The notes: generated by a model from the letters alone, not told the origin. A DNA stretch of 37,883 nt from Nitrospirota bacterium (GCA_016212185.1 JACRGX010000026.1:1-37883), one strand, 5' to 3'; shown: positions 8,191 to 14,893, counted from the first letter of the stretch. Made by a program: numbers and translations.

Positions 8191-8209
8191 ATTCTGGCTT
8201 GTCCAGAAT
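8191..8209. repeat. Small palindromic repeat of the GTCATTC type
   Basis: ATTCTGG (8191-8197) and CCAGAAT (8203-8209) are inverted around CTTGT. It is preceded by GTC, which makes it a relative of the GTCATTCC hairpins at 25148 and 29246. It lies after the acyl-CoA dehydrogenase. Confidence 0.55.
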
Positions 8210-8270
8210 CTTTCTGAAGGATTACCGATTAATATCCAATCGTTTTTAAACCGGACATTAGTGATTTGCC

Positions 8271-8315
8271 TTGACAAACTTTCCTAAAACTTGTTATTGT
8301 AATACAAAGTAATAC
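8271..8315 (+). promoter_or_regulatory. Promoter and likely operator of the first PIN TA module
   Basis: TTGACA (8271-8276), an 18-base spacer and TATTGT (8295-8300) form the promoter. A direct repeat GTAATAC-AAA-GTAATAC (8299-8315) overlaps the predicted start and precedes the antitoxin ATG at 8330. The repeat is a plausible binding site for autorepression by the antitoxin, an inference from TA biology. Confidence 0.6.
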
Positions 8316-8329
8316 CATTGGGAGGCGCA

Positions 8330-8575
8330 ATGCCGTCAAGACAAAGAGTTGTAATGACATTATCGGTCCCGCCGGATACGGCAAAGGAATACAGAAACAT
8401 TGCAAAGGCAAAAGGCGAGACCATAAGCCAGTTTTTCAGGGAAGTCTTTTCATTTTATAAAGAAGAACAGCTCAAAGAAGAATTTTTTCAGCTGCAGAGA
8501 TACGGGGTGAAAAAAGCAAGGGCGTTAAAGATTACTGAAAAAGAAGTTGAGAAATTAGTCTTTGAAGGCAGATAG
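8330..8575 (+). CDS. Antitoxin (ribbon-helix-helix type) of a PIN TA module
   Basis: This protein of 81 residues starts at ATG 8330, with GGGAGG at 8320-8325. The N-terminal stretch RVVMTLSVPPDTAKEYRNIAKAKGETISQFFREVF has the strand-helix-helix pattern of CopG/MetJ-like ribbon-helix-helix DNA-binding antitoxins. The C-terminal part is charged and would wrap the toxin. Its TAG stop overlaps the toxin's GTG start by one base (8575). A promoter with a repeated GTAATAC box sits upstream, consistent with autoregulation. The fold assignment is from the hydrophobic pattern, not a database match. Confidence 0.8.
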   Translation: MPSRQRVVMTLSVPPDTAKEYRNIAKAKGETISQFFREVFSFYKEEQLKEEFFQLQRYGVKKARALKITEKEVEKLVFEGR

Positions 8576-8973
8576 TGCTAAGGGTTGTATTTGACACCAA
8601 CGTTTATATCTCTGCCTTTAATTTCCCTCACAGCAAGGCTGAAGAAGCGTACTTACTCGCAGTAGAAAGAAAAGTTGAGCTTTATACCTCAGTGCCCATA
8701 CTCACGGAAACCGCTAAAAAACTCAGAGAAAAGTTTTTATGGGATGATGAAAAGATTACCGCAGTCCTGAAACATATCAGTAAAGCCGCAGCAGTCTTAA
8801 AACCGGTTAAAAATATTACCCTGCTTTCAGACGGTCCTGACAACAGAATACTTGAATGCGCAAAAGAGGCAAATGCCAGCCTTATAGTCACAGGGGACAG
8901 GCACCTCCTGGCCCTGAAGAATTATGAGGGAATCGGCATTACAAGAATTGCAGGGTTTTTGTATTCGTTTTAA
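8575..8973 (+). CDS. PIN-domain toxin (COG1569/VapC-like ribonuclease)
   Basis: This 132-residue PIN domain protein shows the acidic residues of the family active site: D in VVFDTNVYISAF, E in ILTETAKKL, D in DGPDNRILECA and D in VTGDRHLL. Such proteins are Mg-dependent RNases that cleave tRNA or other RNA when freed from the antitoxin. The start is GTG 8575, overlapping the antitoxin stop. Its TAA stop is shared with the stop of the converging PIN gene in a TTAA palindrome (8970-8973), so two independent TA modules meet tail to tail with no spare base. Confidence 0.88.
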   Translation: MLRVVFDTNVYISAFNFPHSKAEEAYLLAVERKVELYTSVPILTETAKKLREKFLWDDEKITAVLKHISKAAAVLKPVKNITLLSDGPDNRILECAKEANASLIVTGDRHLLALKNYEGIGITRIAGFLYSF

Positions 8974-9392
8974 CTTGAGGATAGAAACACTTTTGGAGAG
9001 ACAATTTTAAGCCGGTTTAAGCCGGAGGTTTTTAGTTTGTTCGGAGAAATTTCAAGGAGGTCTTTGTCGCCTGTCAAAAGAAAGTCTGCCTTCACTTTAA
9101 GACAGAGATTTAAATAGGCATTGTCTTTTTTATCCCTTGAAAGTTCAATGCTTTTTGCAGGGATAACTTCTTTTGAGTCAGAAAGAAGGCTTAAGATTAT
9201 AGAGCGAAGGCGTCTGATTTTAATACTGTCCAGCTTTTTCTCAAGCGCTTCCATGAGACCAAGCAGTTCCATGCGGATGTCAGGCGAGATATAGACGTCA
9301 CAGGTTTTTAATGCCTTTAAAAATGCCTTTTTCGGAATGCCTCCGAATAATGCCGAGACAATAACATTCGCGTCAACTATAACTTTAGGCAT
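8970..9392 (-). CDS. PIN-domain toxin (COG1569 family), second module
   Basis: This 140-residue PIN domain protein begins MPKVIVDANVIVSALFGG and has conserved acids in VIVDANV, SPDIRMELL, KKDNAYLNL and LTGDKDLL. It is a putative Mg-dependent RNase toxin, only distantly similar to the 8575 toxin. It overlaps its antitoxin by 8 bases upstream and the facing PIN gene by 4 bases downstream. It is transcribed from the promoter at 9659-9687. Confidence 0.88.
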   Translation of the reverse strand: MPKVIVDANVIVSALFGGIPKKAFLKALKTCDVYISPDIRMELLGLMEALEKKLDSIKIRRLRSIILSLLSDSKEVIPAKSIELSRDKKDNAYLNLCLKVKADFLLTGDKDLLEISPNKLKTSGLNRLKIVSPKVFLSSS

Positions 9393-9636
9393 AGACCTTT
9401 TCTCTGACCTTGCCGAGCATTTTCAGAACGTCTGATTCTGTTATCCCGCTGTCTTTAAGCAGTGCCTCAGCCTCTTCAAGCAATGCCTCGGCAACAGCCA
9501 TCTTGTCCTTGAATGGAATTATCAGCCCGACAGGCTTGCCCCGCCTGGTAATTACAACCTTTTCCCCTCTTTCCACATCATCTCTGAGAAGTTTTGTCGC
9601 AGAAGAACTGAACTCGCGGACATTGACAAATTTCAT
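9385..9636 (-). CDS. Phd/YefM-family antitoxin
   Basis: The 83-residue protein MKFVNVREFSSSATKLLRDD is followed by VERGEKVVITRRGKPVGLIIPF, the classical Phd/YefM DNA-binding fold. The C-terminal helices (ALLEEAEALLKDSGITESDVL) bind the toxin. ATG 9636 is chosen because GGGAGGTGG lies directly upstream; a longer reading frame with a 17-residue extension would run through the promoter. The neighbouring PIN toxin and the operator repeats at 9652/9673 fit an autoregulated module. Confidence 0.9.
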   Translation of the reverse strand: MKFVNVREFSSSATKLLRDDVERGEKVVITRRGKPVGLIIPFKDKMAVAEALLEEAEALLKDSGITESDVLKMLGKVREKVYA

Positions 9637-9651
9637 ATAAACCACCTCCCT

Positions 9652-9687
9652 GAATGTTAGTATAATTGTACGAACATTCTTTTGCAA
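9652..9687 (-). promoter_or_regulatory. Promoter with palindromic operator of the Phd/PIN module
   Basis: Read on the minus strand, TTGCAA (9687-9682), 17 bases, then TATACT (9664-9659). The inverted repeat GAATGTT/AACATTC (9652-9658 and 9673-9679, centres 21 bases apart, two helical turns) brackets the -10, as expected for binding by a Phd/YefM dimer pair. Confidence 0.72.
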
Positions 9688-9740
9688 GGAAAGCCTGCGG
9701 TTTGTTATGTAAAAATGCAGGATGTGGATTTATTTTTGAA

Positions 9741-10076
9741 TTAAACGGGCGCTGTCCCTATTTTCTTGCCTATTTTCTTGGTTCTCAAGGGCTTCAATTT
9801 CAACAATTTGCTTCCGTGAAGAACAGTGATTATTTCCAGATACCCCTCTCTAATCTGATACACTATTCTGTAACCTTTATAAATCAGTTCTCTAACAGAG
9901 GGTTCATTAGACTCCGGCACATGCCGCCCCATTTCTGGAAACAATTCCAGATGTTCAACCATCTCAAAAACTCTATCCTTCAACACAGTGGCAAAATAAG
10001 GGGAATCTAAAGCGATAAAGTGACAGATTTCTTTCAGGTCAGCAAGCGAATCCTTAGACCATTTTATTTTAGCCAT
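9741..10076 (-). CDS. RelE/ParE-family toxin
   Basis: The 111-residue protein begins MAKIKWSKDSLADLKEICHFI and contains GRHVPESNEPSVRELIYKGYRIVYQI and ITVLHGSKLL, the ParE/RelE fold with its conserved Arg and Tyr. Family members inhibit gyrase (ParE) or cleave mRNA on the ribosome (RelE); sequence alone does not choose between them. Its start lies 13 bases inside the antitoxin gene. The last codons (GTAPV, stop) are written by a GGGACAGCGCCCGTTTAA segment that resembles the end of the NlpC gene at 25258, perhaps a shared repeat. Confidence 0.88.
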   Translation of the reverse strand: MAKIKWSKDSLADLKEICHFIALDSPYFATVLKDRVFEMVEHLELFPEMGRHVPESNEPSVRELIYKGYRIVYQIREGYLEIITVLHGSKLLKLKPLRTKKIGKKIGTAPV

Positions 10077-10249
10077 TCTCTCATCATTTCCTTTGCTTCT
10101 TCATGGGTATAGAACTGACCTGTTTCTAACTGCTTTTGCCCTTTCAGTATTTTCTGTTTTACATAGAGGGATTCCATTATGTCCTCTAAAGTAGAATTTT
10201 CAGGCATGTCTTTTACCAACGATATTACGGACTCTTTAATTGTAGCCAT
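10064..10249 (-). CDS. Antitoxin partner of the RelE/ParE toxin
   Basis: The 61-residue acidic protein contains MPENSTLEDIMESLYVKQKILKG and ends HEEAKEMMREWLK. This pattern is common in antitoxins that precede ParE/RelE toxins, where the last helix contacts the toxin. AGGAGGTGA lies 4 bases before ATG 10249, and the genes overlap by 13 bases. The pair is the third TA module within 2 kb. Confidence 0.82.
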   Translation of the reverse strand: MATIKESVISLVKDMPENSTLEDIMESLYVKQKILKGQKQLETGQFYTHEEAKEMMREWLK

Positions 10250-10343
10250 CTATCTCACCTCCTGTTTTTATTATTTTAGCATATTATCTGCCGTTGCCGG
10301 CAAAAATGGCTGTCACTATTTTTAAGGCTTGACAGAGCGGCCT

Positions 10344-10934
10344 TTAATGAGTGACCCCAATTCCTTGTTCAATAACTCCCAATATTTTTCTAAAGTCGCT
10401 TTCAAGAGAAGACCTTATTGCCGGATACTGTTTTCGAACAGTGTCCGCGCACTTGCCCCAGACTTTTATCAAATTATCATCATCACTATCTGTCACCTCT
10501 AATGGTACGTATGCAGAGTATAATGCATCAACAAGCTCATCAACTTTAGAACATATATTTTCAGTAAAATAAATCCGATGTTTGTCAAAGTAATCTTTAA
10601 ACTCATATGATTTCTTATCTATCTCTTGAACTCTGTGTGTTTTATCATTTTTATTTTCTTTGTGGAAATCTCTAAGAAAGGCACAAACTGCCCAATGGAA
10701 CTCATATAGACGACCGTATAACTCCGCAATAATTTGAGCTCTAATTTCGTGTAGTTTGCTAAACCGTATCTGATGTTCAAATGCCATTTTTTCCAAGTTG
10801 AGTTTAAACTTCTCCAAGTCCCTATCAATGAAGTTTTTTATCAAAGACCTCGCAAGCCAAGCCACAGCTGTAAATAAGGCTGCAGATCCGCCAATAGAAC
10901 TTACGATTAATGTTATGATCTCTGACGTTTCCAT
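10344..10934 (-). CDS. Hypothetical membrane-anchored helical protein, possible integron cassette
   Basis: This 196-residue protein has one N-terminal membrane segment (about residues 6-29, IITLIVSSIGGSAALFTAVAWL) followed by a long, charged, mostly helical cytoplasmic part with FEHQIRFSKLHEIRAQIIAELYGRL. I recall proteins of this layout as frequent single-gene cassettes in environmental integrons, but the function is unknown. An attC-like sequence (10943-11049) lies only 9 bases before its start, as it would if this gene is the next cassette in a chain. No clear ribosome-binding site or promoter is visible. Confidence 0.6.
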   Translation of the reverse strand: METSEIITLIVSSIGGSAALFTAVAWLARSLIKNFIDRDLEKFKLNLEKMAFEHQIRFSKLHEIRAQIIAELYGRLYEFHWAVCAFLRDFHKENKNDKTHRVQEIDKKSYEFKDYFDKHRIYFTENICSKVDELVDALYSAYVPLEVTDSDDDNLIKVWGKCADTVRKQYPAIRSSLESDFRKILGVIEQGIGVTH

Positions 10935-10942
10935 TTATTTAA

Positions 10943-11049
10943 GTTATAATGTGGCAGTTAAGTCGCCGCGAAGCGAAGGGAGAACGTGAAATTGAGGGGT
11001 GTGAAAAAGTGTTAGCTTTTGAGCAACCCTCTCCAGTGACTAGTTATAC
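10943..11049 (-). other. Degenerate attC-like site between two cassette-like genes
   Basis: On the minus strand the 107 bases begin GTATAAC (R''-like) and end ATTATAAC, preceded by GACTTAACTGCCAC (L'-like) next to CGCTTCGCGGCG. The ends can pair over TATAA and part of the L box. The outer G of the R' core (GTT) reads A, so it may be inactive. It sits exactly where an attC should be: after the stop of the lipoprotein gene (11084) and before the start of the next gene (10934). Confidence 0.35.
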
Positions 11050-11431
11050 GTGTTTATAAATTACGTTTTCCCATGTATAGTTGTTACTTGACCTCAATAA
11101 CTGTGTCTGCTTCTTTTCTTAATTTGGGCCGGCTTAACTCCACGTCTCCTTCGCCAAGACACATAAACTGAATTTCAACCCTTGGGAAATTCGCTAAAAC
11201 GTAAGGTGGACTTGATTCATTAGTATTAACTACCTGTAGCTTTTTATTTTGTGACATACAGTATGCATTTGCCTCTCTAAATGCGTCGGCTTTTAGAGAT
11301 CCCATACCGGTAAAACCTGTTGCTGCCTGACGAGATACCATGTAAGTATCTTGCCCGATTGGAACAACGCCTGAATTTATTGCACAACCAGAAAACGTAA
11401 AAATGCCAAATAATAAAATAGCTGCCTTTCT

Positions 11432-12819
11432 GATACTGTCAAGTCTTTTCTGTAAAATCTCATCAGGGCTTTATTCTCAAGGGTTTTCATAGCTTCAATT
11501 ATGCCGCAATCCTCTGAATCCTTGATATGCGGATTTTAGCAAGGATTGCCTTTGCTTCTTTGTTCATAATCACTCCATTCCATCTCAGCTCTTTGTTGAG
11601 TTGCCAGAAAACCATAGTGAGTGCACGCTCCTCATTCTGAAACCGTCCGATTCCTTTTACCCTTCGCTTCACCTCCTTGAAACTCCTCTCCACTACATTG
11701 GTTGTCCGTATTCTGAGCCAATGCTGATAAGGATATTTGTAGTAGGTCAGGCAGCTCTCTATATCTTCGGTGAGACACGCGACCGCTGAAGGATATTTCA
11801 TGCTCCACTTTTTCTTGAACATCTCCAATGCTTCCTTTGCATGCTCATAGGTTGAGGCATAAAATACCTTCCGCACTGACTCCTTCACCGAGGCCCTATC
11901 CTGTTCCAGCACTTTGTCCAGCACGTTTTCAGTCTTGTGTTTTGTGCATCTCTGTTTATCCGATTCAGGGAAGACCTCATCAACTGCCTTGCTGAGCCCC
12001 GGACATCCATCTATAACAGTTAGCATCGGCTCGCTCATTCCCCTTCGCACAAGATCCTCCAGAAATCCCTTCCATGCATTGTATGATTCCCGGTTGCCAA
12101 GCGATACGCTGACAAGCTCCCGGCTGCCGTCTTCCATAAACGCCCAGGCTACCAGCACTGCCTCTTTCTCTGTCGTGCCGGCTCTCACCCCCAGCCGTAT
12201 CCCGTCAAGGATGAGATACACAGGTTTCAGTTTTGACAGGTCCCGCTTCTTCCATACATTGAACTCCTCTACAATCCTGCCGCTGATCCGCATAACATTC
12301 TGATGGCTTAGCCCCTTTTGCCCTATGAGCTTGCCTACAGCTTTCTTTACCTTCCTCGTCGACAGTCCGTTCATATACAAAAGTGGTATGACCTCCTGTA
12401 TTTCATCCATCTGTGTGACCCGGGGCGGCAGTATCAGGGAATGAAATGGTCCACCAGCGTTTCTCGCCTGCGGCATCCATAGCCCAATGTCTCCGCTGCC
12501 AATCTTTACCGATCTCGGTTTTGACCCGTTCCGACTTCCCTTTGCCGAGACAGTCCTCTCGTAATAGTCCCTGCCGATGTGTGCCGTTATTTCTTCCTCT
12601 ACTGCCACCTGCAACATCATCCGGGCGCCTATCCTCGTTATTTCCGCTAATGGCGGCGCTTGCCTCAATTCCTCCAGCCCTGCATCAATGACTTTTCTTG
12701 CCTTTTTTGTTAAACTTCTCTTCATGGGTATAGTTCTCCTTTCTCCCTTTTAGGGAGTTGTTTATTCCATTGAGAATTATACCCTGTTTTATATTTACAG
12801 AATTCATTTTACACTATCG
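11432..12819 (-). mobile_element. IS256-family insertion sequence, complete
   Basis: The element is about 1388 bases. The left end starts GATACTGTCAAGTCTTTTCTG (11432). The right end, inverted, reads GATAGTGTAAAATGAATTCTG (from 12818), so about 19 of 26 end bases match. The 8-bp direct repeat GCCTTTCT flanks it (11424-11431 and 12820-12827), a target duplication of the size IS256 elements make. The intact transposase, identical target repeats and a cleanly reconstructable target gene all indicate a recent insertion. Confidence 0.93.
11499..12725 (-). CDS. IS256 (Mutator-like) family transposase
   Basis: This 408-residue DDE transposase mobilises the surrounding element by cut-and-paste/copy-out. 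The acidic triad is visible in LILDGIRLGV, TVIDGCPGLSKAVDEVF and NVVERSFKEVKRR; the motif YESTYEHAKEA-like STYEHAKEALEMF and the C-terminal ALTMVFWQLNKELRW are typical. It starts at ATG 12725 with AAGGAG upstream and is full length. No frameshift is visible. Confidence 0.96.
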   Translation of the reverse strand: MKRSLTKKARKVIDAGLEELRQAPPLAEITRIGARMMLQVAVEEEITAHIGRDYYERTVSAKGSRNGSKPRSVKIGSGDIGLWMPQARNAGGPFHSLILPPRVTQMDEIQEVIPLLYMNGLSTRKVKKAVGKLIGQKGLSHQNVMRISGRIVEEFNVWKKRDLSKLKPVYLILDGIRLGVRAGTTEKEAVLVAWAFMEDGSRELVSVSLGNRESYNAWKGFLEDLVRRGMSEPMLTVIDGCPGLSKAVDEVFPESDKQRCTKHKTENVLDKVLEQDRASVKESVRKVFYASTYEHAKEALEMFKKKWSMKYPSAVACLTEDIESCLTYYKYPYQHWLRIRTTNVVERSFKEVKRRVKGIGRFQNEERALTMVFWQLNKELRWNGVIMNKEAKAILAKIRISRIQRIAA

Positions 12820-12889
12820 GCCTTTCTCATAAAACCTCCTATGTGTTTAGGCTTGATTTGAAACATAATACCATACATATCAGGGTCAG

Positions 12890-12962
12890 AAACATATTAG
12901 AGAAACATATTAGGGTCAAGTCTTGAGAAACATATTAGGAAACATATTAGGGTCAAGTCTTG
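12890..12962. repeat. AAACATATTAG / GGGTCAAGTCTTG micro-repeat cluster, copy 1
   Basis: AAACATATTAG occurs at 12890, 12903, 12928 and 12940; two of the copies are followed by GGGTCAAGTCTTG (12913 and 12950). The cluster lies upstream of the split lipoprotein gene. A second cluster with two copies sits at 14307-14356 next to the FRG fragment. Confidence 0.85.
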
Positions 12963-13098
12963 AAATATCAGTTTTCACCTTTAACTTTTTAGTGCCAGTA
13001 AAAATGCCTTATACAGTCTCGTATTGCAGGACTTTTAACTGCTCAGGTTTTATTCTGGTACTGAGATTTAGTATTTCAACACCCACAACTTTCCCATC
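12940..13098 (-). pseudogene. Duplicated 3' end of the DUF2283 antitoxin gene (159-bp duplication)
   Basis: This stretch is a copy of 14333-14491 with only 4 differences in 159 bases. The source covers the last 29 codons of the DUF2283 gene (14402-14602) plus 69 bases behind it. The copy stops abruptly after CCATC, followed by a short direct repeat TACTAGGTCA x2. No start codon or upstream gene part is present, so it is a dead fragment. The 315 bases between the lipoprotein start and the next TA module hold this fragment and the micro-repeats and nothing else recognisable. Confidence 0.9.
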
Positions 13099-13145
13099 AG
13101 TACTAGGTCATACTAGGTCATAGGGTCTGGTCTTGTTTCTTGCAT

Positions 13146-13334
13146 TCACGCCACTTTCTGATATTTTTCTTTTTGCGAAACAGCCTTTAATCTAATTTGA
13201 TTCTTTGCGAGTATTTTATCCGCATCATTTTTGATTTTGCGAACATACTCTTTAGCATCTAAATCCTTTACATCATGGTAAACTTTTTCTTTCCATTCCC
13301 ATACTTCAATTAAGGATTTATCATACTTCTTCAT
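13146..13334 (-). CDS. Small Lys-rich protein, probable antitoxin downstream of a PIN toxin
   Basis: This 62-residue protein (MKKYDKSLIEVWEWKEKVYHDVKDL, then YVRKIKNDADKILAK) is charged and helical with no membrane segment. It overlaps the upstream PIN gene by 14 bases and shares its promoter. The toxin-first order is less common but is known for PIN modules with small downstream partners of this kind. The antitoxin role is inferred from position. Confidence 0.7.
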   Translation of the reverse strand: MKKYDKSLIEVWEWKEKVYHDVKDLDAKEYVRKIKNDADKILAKNQIRLKAVSQKEKYQKVA

Positions 13335-13800
13335 CCGACACCTCCATAGGGGTAATTAATTCCAATCTTTTAGAATATCCCTCTTTCATATTTATTCCAT
13401 TTATCATTTCCATTTTCTTTAAATTTGCTAAGTGTTTTAAATTCCAACTAATCAGAGCATCCATTTCAAAAAAGGTAGCAACGGCTGCATGCATCGCATC
13501 CTCAATTTTGTTTGAAGGTAACACCCCTTCTGAGATATACTTCTGAGCAAGCCCTACTATTTGTTCATTGACTACCAGTCTGACAGGACTGAGGGTAGAG
13601 ATTTTTTCTAAAAGCAATTGCTTTTTGTTTTCACCAGCTCTACCTATTTCTTCAATAACAACATCTGAAATAAATATATCGTATTCACCCTGTTTGATTT
13701 TGTCAAAAAATGTCAGGGTTATATTTTTCTTCTCTGGAGCGTCATCTGCAAAACAGAAGTTCCATACAGATGTTTCTAAATAAAGTTGAGGTTTTTTCAT
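13321..13800 (-). CDS. PIN-domain toxin, toxin-first module
   Basis: This 159-residue PIN domain protein begins MKKPQLYLETSVWNFCFADD, with Glu in place of the usual first Asp (LYLETSVWN), a known PIN variant. It continues with ISDVVIEEIGR, NKIEDAMHAAVATFFEMDALISWNLKHLANL (acidic D and the SWN motif). It is probably an RNase. It is transcribed first in its operon from a TTGACA/AATAAT promoter that is nearly the same as the one before the DUF4258 module 1 kb away. A weak AGGT ribosome-binding site precedes ATG 13800. Confidence 0.83.
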   Translation of the reverse strand: MKKPQLYLETSVWNFCFADDAPEKKNITLTFFDKIKQGEYDIFISDVVIEEIGRAGENKKQLLLEKISTLSPVRLVVNEQIVGLAQKYISEGVLPSNKIEDAMHAAVATFFEMDALISWNLKHLANLKKMEMINGINMKEGYSKRLELITPMEVSDEEV

Positions 13801-13858
13801 TTAATGTTACTACCTATAAATATTTTCTCAATTATTAAAGAAAGGGTTTAGATATTTA

Positions 13859-13887
13859 ATTATTGTTTAAACTTGTTGTAATGTCAA
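13859..13887 (-). promoter_or_regulatory. Promoter of the toxin-first PIN module
   Basis: On the minus strand, TTGACA (13887-13882), 17 bases, AATAAT (13864-13859). The 20 bases from the -35 upstream (13882-13901) are identical to those at 14917-14936 before the DUF4258 module. Confidence 0.75.
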
Positions 13888-14012
13888 GGTATTTTTGTAT
13901 TCCAGATAGAAAGGAACTGTGCTATTGAAAGGAGTGAAACGACAAAGCAATCTCAGAATCTTAAAATTCAGAAGTTAAAACTTATATTTCAAGACCAGAC
14001 CCCAATTCATCG

Positions 14013-14312
14013 CTATAAAGGATGACGGACAGTGTCGTTTATACTTTCTGATAGTCCGTCTAAGTCAGGAAAAAGTGATGCTCTTTTTATTCCTAATATT
14101 CTAAGTTCATTTCTTATTTTCAATCTGCTTGCAGCAGGAATAATAAATTTTATCAAATTATTGTTATAGGGAATGCTGGGGCTGGGATGAATAGTGAATA
14201 GCCCTGATTGTGCAGTAATTCTTTTAGTGACATGGGGAGGAGTAAATAAATACACTTTTGTTATTTCAAACGGACCTTGAGACATAGTAGGGGCATCAGC
14301 TGGGAGAAACAT
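14013..14312 (-). pseudogene. C-terminal fragment of an FRG-domain protein
   Basis: The residues GPFEITKVYLFTPPH, then RITAQSGLFTIHPSPS, then IPAASRLKIRNELRILGI and LFPDLDGLSESI match the C-terminal half of FRG-domain proteins (named for a Phe-Arg-Gly motif; often found in phage-defence and mobile regions). About two thirds of the protein, including the N-terminal FRG core, is missing. The 5' break falls at the AAACATATTAG micro-repeat cluster (14305-14317), so the apparent start is artificial. It is a remnant, not a gene. The reading frame has stayed open, suggesting the truncation is fairly recent. Confidence 0.75.
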
Positions 14313-14356
14313 ATTAGGGTCAAGTCTTGGAGAAACATATTAGGGTCACATCTTGA
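14307..14356. repeat. AAACATATTAG / GGGTCAAGTCTTG micro-repeat cluster, copy 2
   Basis: AAACATATTAG at 14307 and 14333, each followed by GGGTCAAGTCTTG or the variant GGGTCACATCTTG. The cluster lies at the junction between the beheaded FRG gene and the DUF2283 gene, where the 159-bp duplication also starts. Confidence 0.85.
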
Positions 14357-14401
14357 AATATCAGTTTTCACCTTTAACTTTTTAGTGCCAGTAAAAATGC
14401 C

Positions 14402-14602
14402 TTATACAGTCTCGTATTGCAGGACTTTTAACTGCTCAGGTTTTATTCTGGTACTCAGATTTAGTATTTCAACACCCACAACTTTACCATCTGCGTTGAA
14501 ATCTAAAACCACCCCTGGCTGTACTTCCTCTGATTCCAAGATAGAGGATTCATCCAATCGGAAATAAAGTGCATCATTTTCTTTGTCTACTTTTAGTCTC
14601 AT
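14402..14602 (-). CDS. DUF2283 family protein, probable antitoxin
   Basis: The 66-residue protein MRLKVDKENDALYFRLDES, then VQPGVVLDFNADGKVVGVEILNLS, is a textbook DUF2283 domain (two beta hairpins). DUF2283 proteins commonly follow a DUF4258 gene, and the pair behaves like a TA module. AAGGAGG precedes ATG 14602, and the gene overlaps the upstream DUF4258 gene by 4 bases. Its 3' end was copied to 12940-13098. Confidence 0.9.
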   Translation of the reverse strand: MRLKVDKENDALYFRLDESSILESEEVQPGVVLDFNADGKVVGVEILNLSTRIKPEQLKVLQYETV

Positions 14603-14844
14603 TTTTTCCTCCTTGCTTTACGGTCAAAGAAAACGGTAACGACTTTCTTTGGTGAAACATGAGGATTTACAACCACATGTAATACTCGCCCCTCATGCTC
14701 ATCTATCCTTTTAAAATAATGAGTATTATTGTCAACTCCTTTATTTTCCCAGTCAGCTTTATTAATAGTTCGCCGTACCCATTCCTCTGGAATCTCACGT
14801 TCCTTCAACATGTCTTGAGTATGTATTGAAAATTTAAAATCCAT
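14599..14844 (-). CDS. DUF4258 family protein, probable toxin
   Basis: This 81-residue protein shows the DUF4258 pattern: FSIHTQDMLKEREIPEEWVRRTI (His then ERxI), a central Asp/Asn-rich loop and a terminal VLHVVVN.....KVVTVFFDRKARR strand pair, similar to BrnT/RelE-type RNases. It is paired with the overlapping DUF2283 gene. ATG 14844 is preferred over a TTG at 14850, neither having a clear ribosome-binding site. The promoter lies at 14894-14922. Confidence 0.82.
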   Translation of the reverse strand: MDFKFSIHTQDMLKEREIPEEWVRRTINKADWENKGVDNNTHYFKRIDEHEGRVLHVVVNPHVSPKKVVTVFFDRKARRKK

Positions 14845-14893
14845 ATTCAAACAGCATTTTTTGACGAAATTGTTAATTCCATTAAGTTTTTTA

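Larger units (their letters stand above)
11084..12830 (-). pseudogene. Small lipoprotein gene split by the IS256-family element
   Basis: Joining the sequence across the insertion (removing 11432-12819 and one GCCTTTCT copy) restores a 116-residue gene. ATG is at 12830-12828 with AGGAGG upstream (12840-12835), then MRKAAILLFGIFTFSGCAINS, a lipoprotein signal with Cys17 as lipidation site, then a soluble domain with MVSRQAATGFTGMGSLKADA and two further Cys, ending at 11084. The IS interrupts codon 4. The downstream part has no lipobox and no good start (an ATG at 11341 would begin after the anchor), so the gene is inactive. It resembles small lipoproteins seen as integron cassettes, and the attC-like sequence behind it agrees. 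Function unknown. Confidence 0.85.

Noticed and set aside
8990-9690. attC sites between the individual TA modules
   Set aside because: The TA genes abut or overlap, and no pair of inverted core sites was found in the short gaps; only 10943-11049 looks like attC.
9666-10010. 114-residue plus-strand frame over the RelE gene
   Set aside because: Antisense to a clear RelE/ParE toxin with an overlapping antitoxin.
14277-14567. 96-residue plus-strand frame over the micro-repeats and the DUF2283 gene
   Set aside because: It is the antisense shadow of the DUF2283 gene and the duplicated segment; a matching frame exists over 12923-13123 for the same reason.
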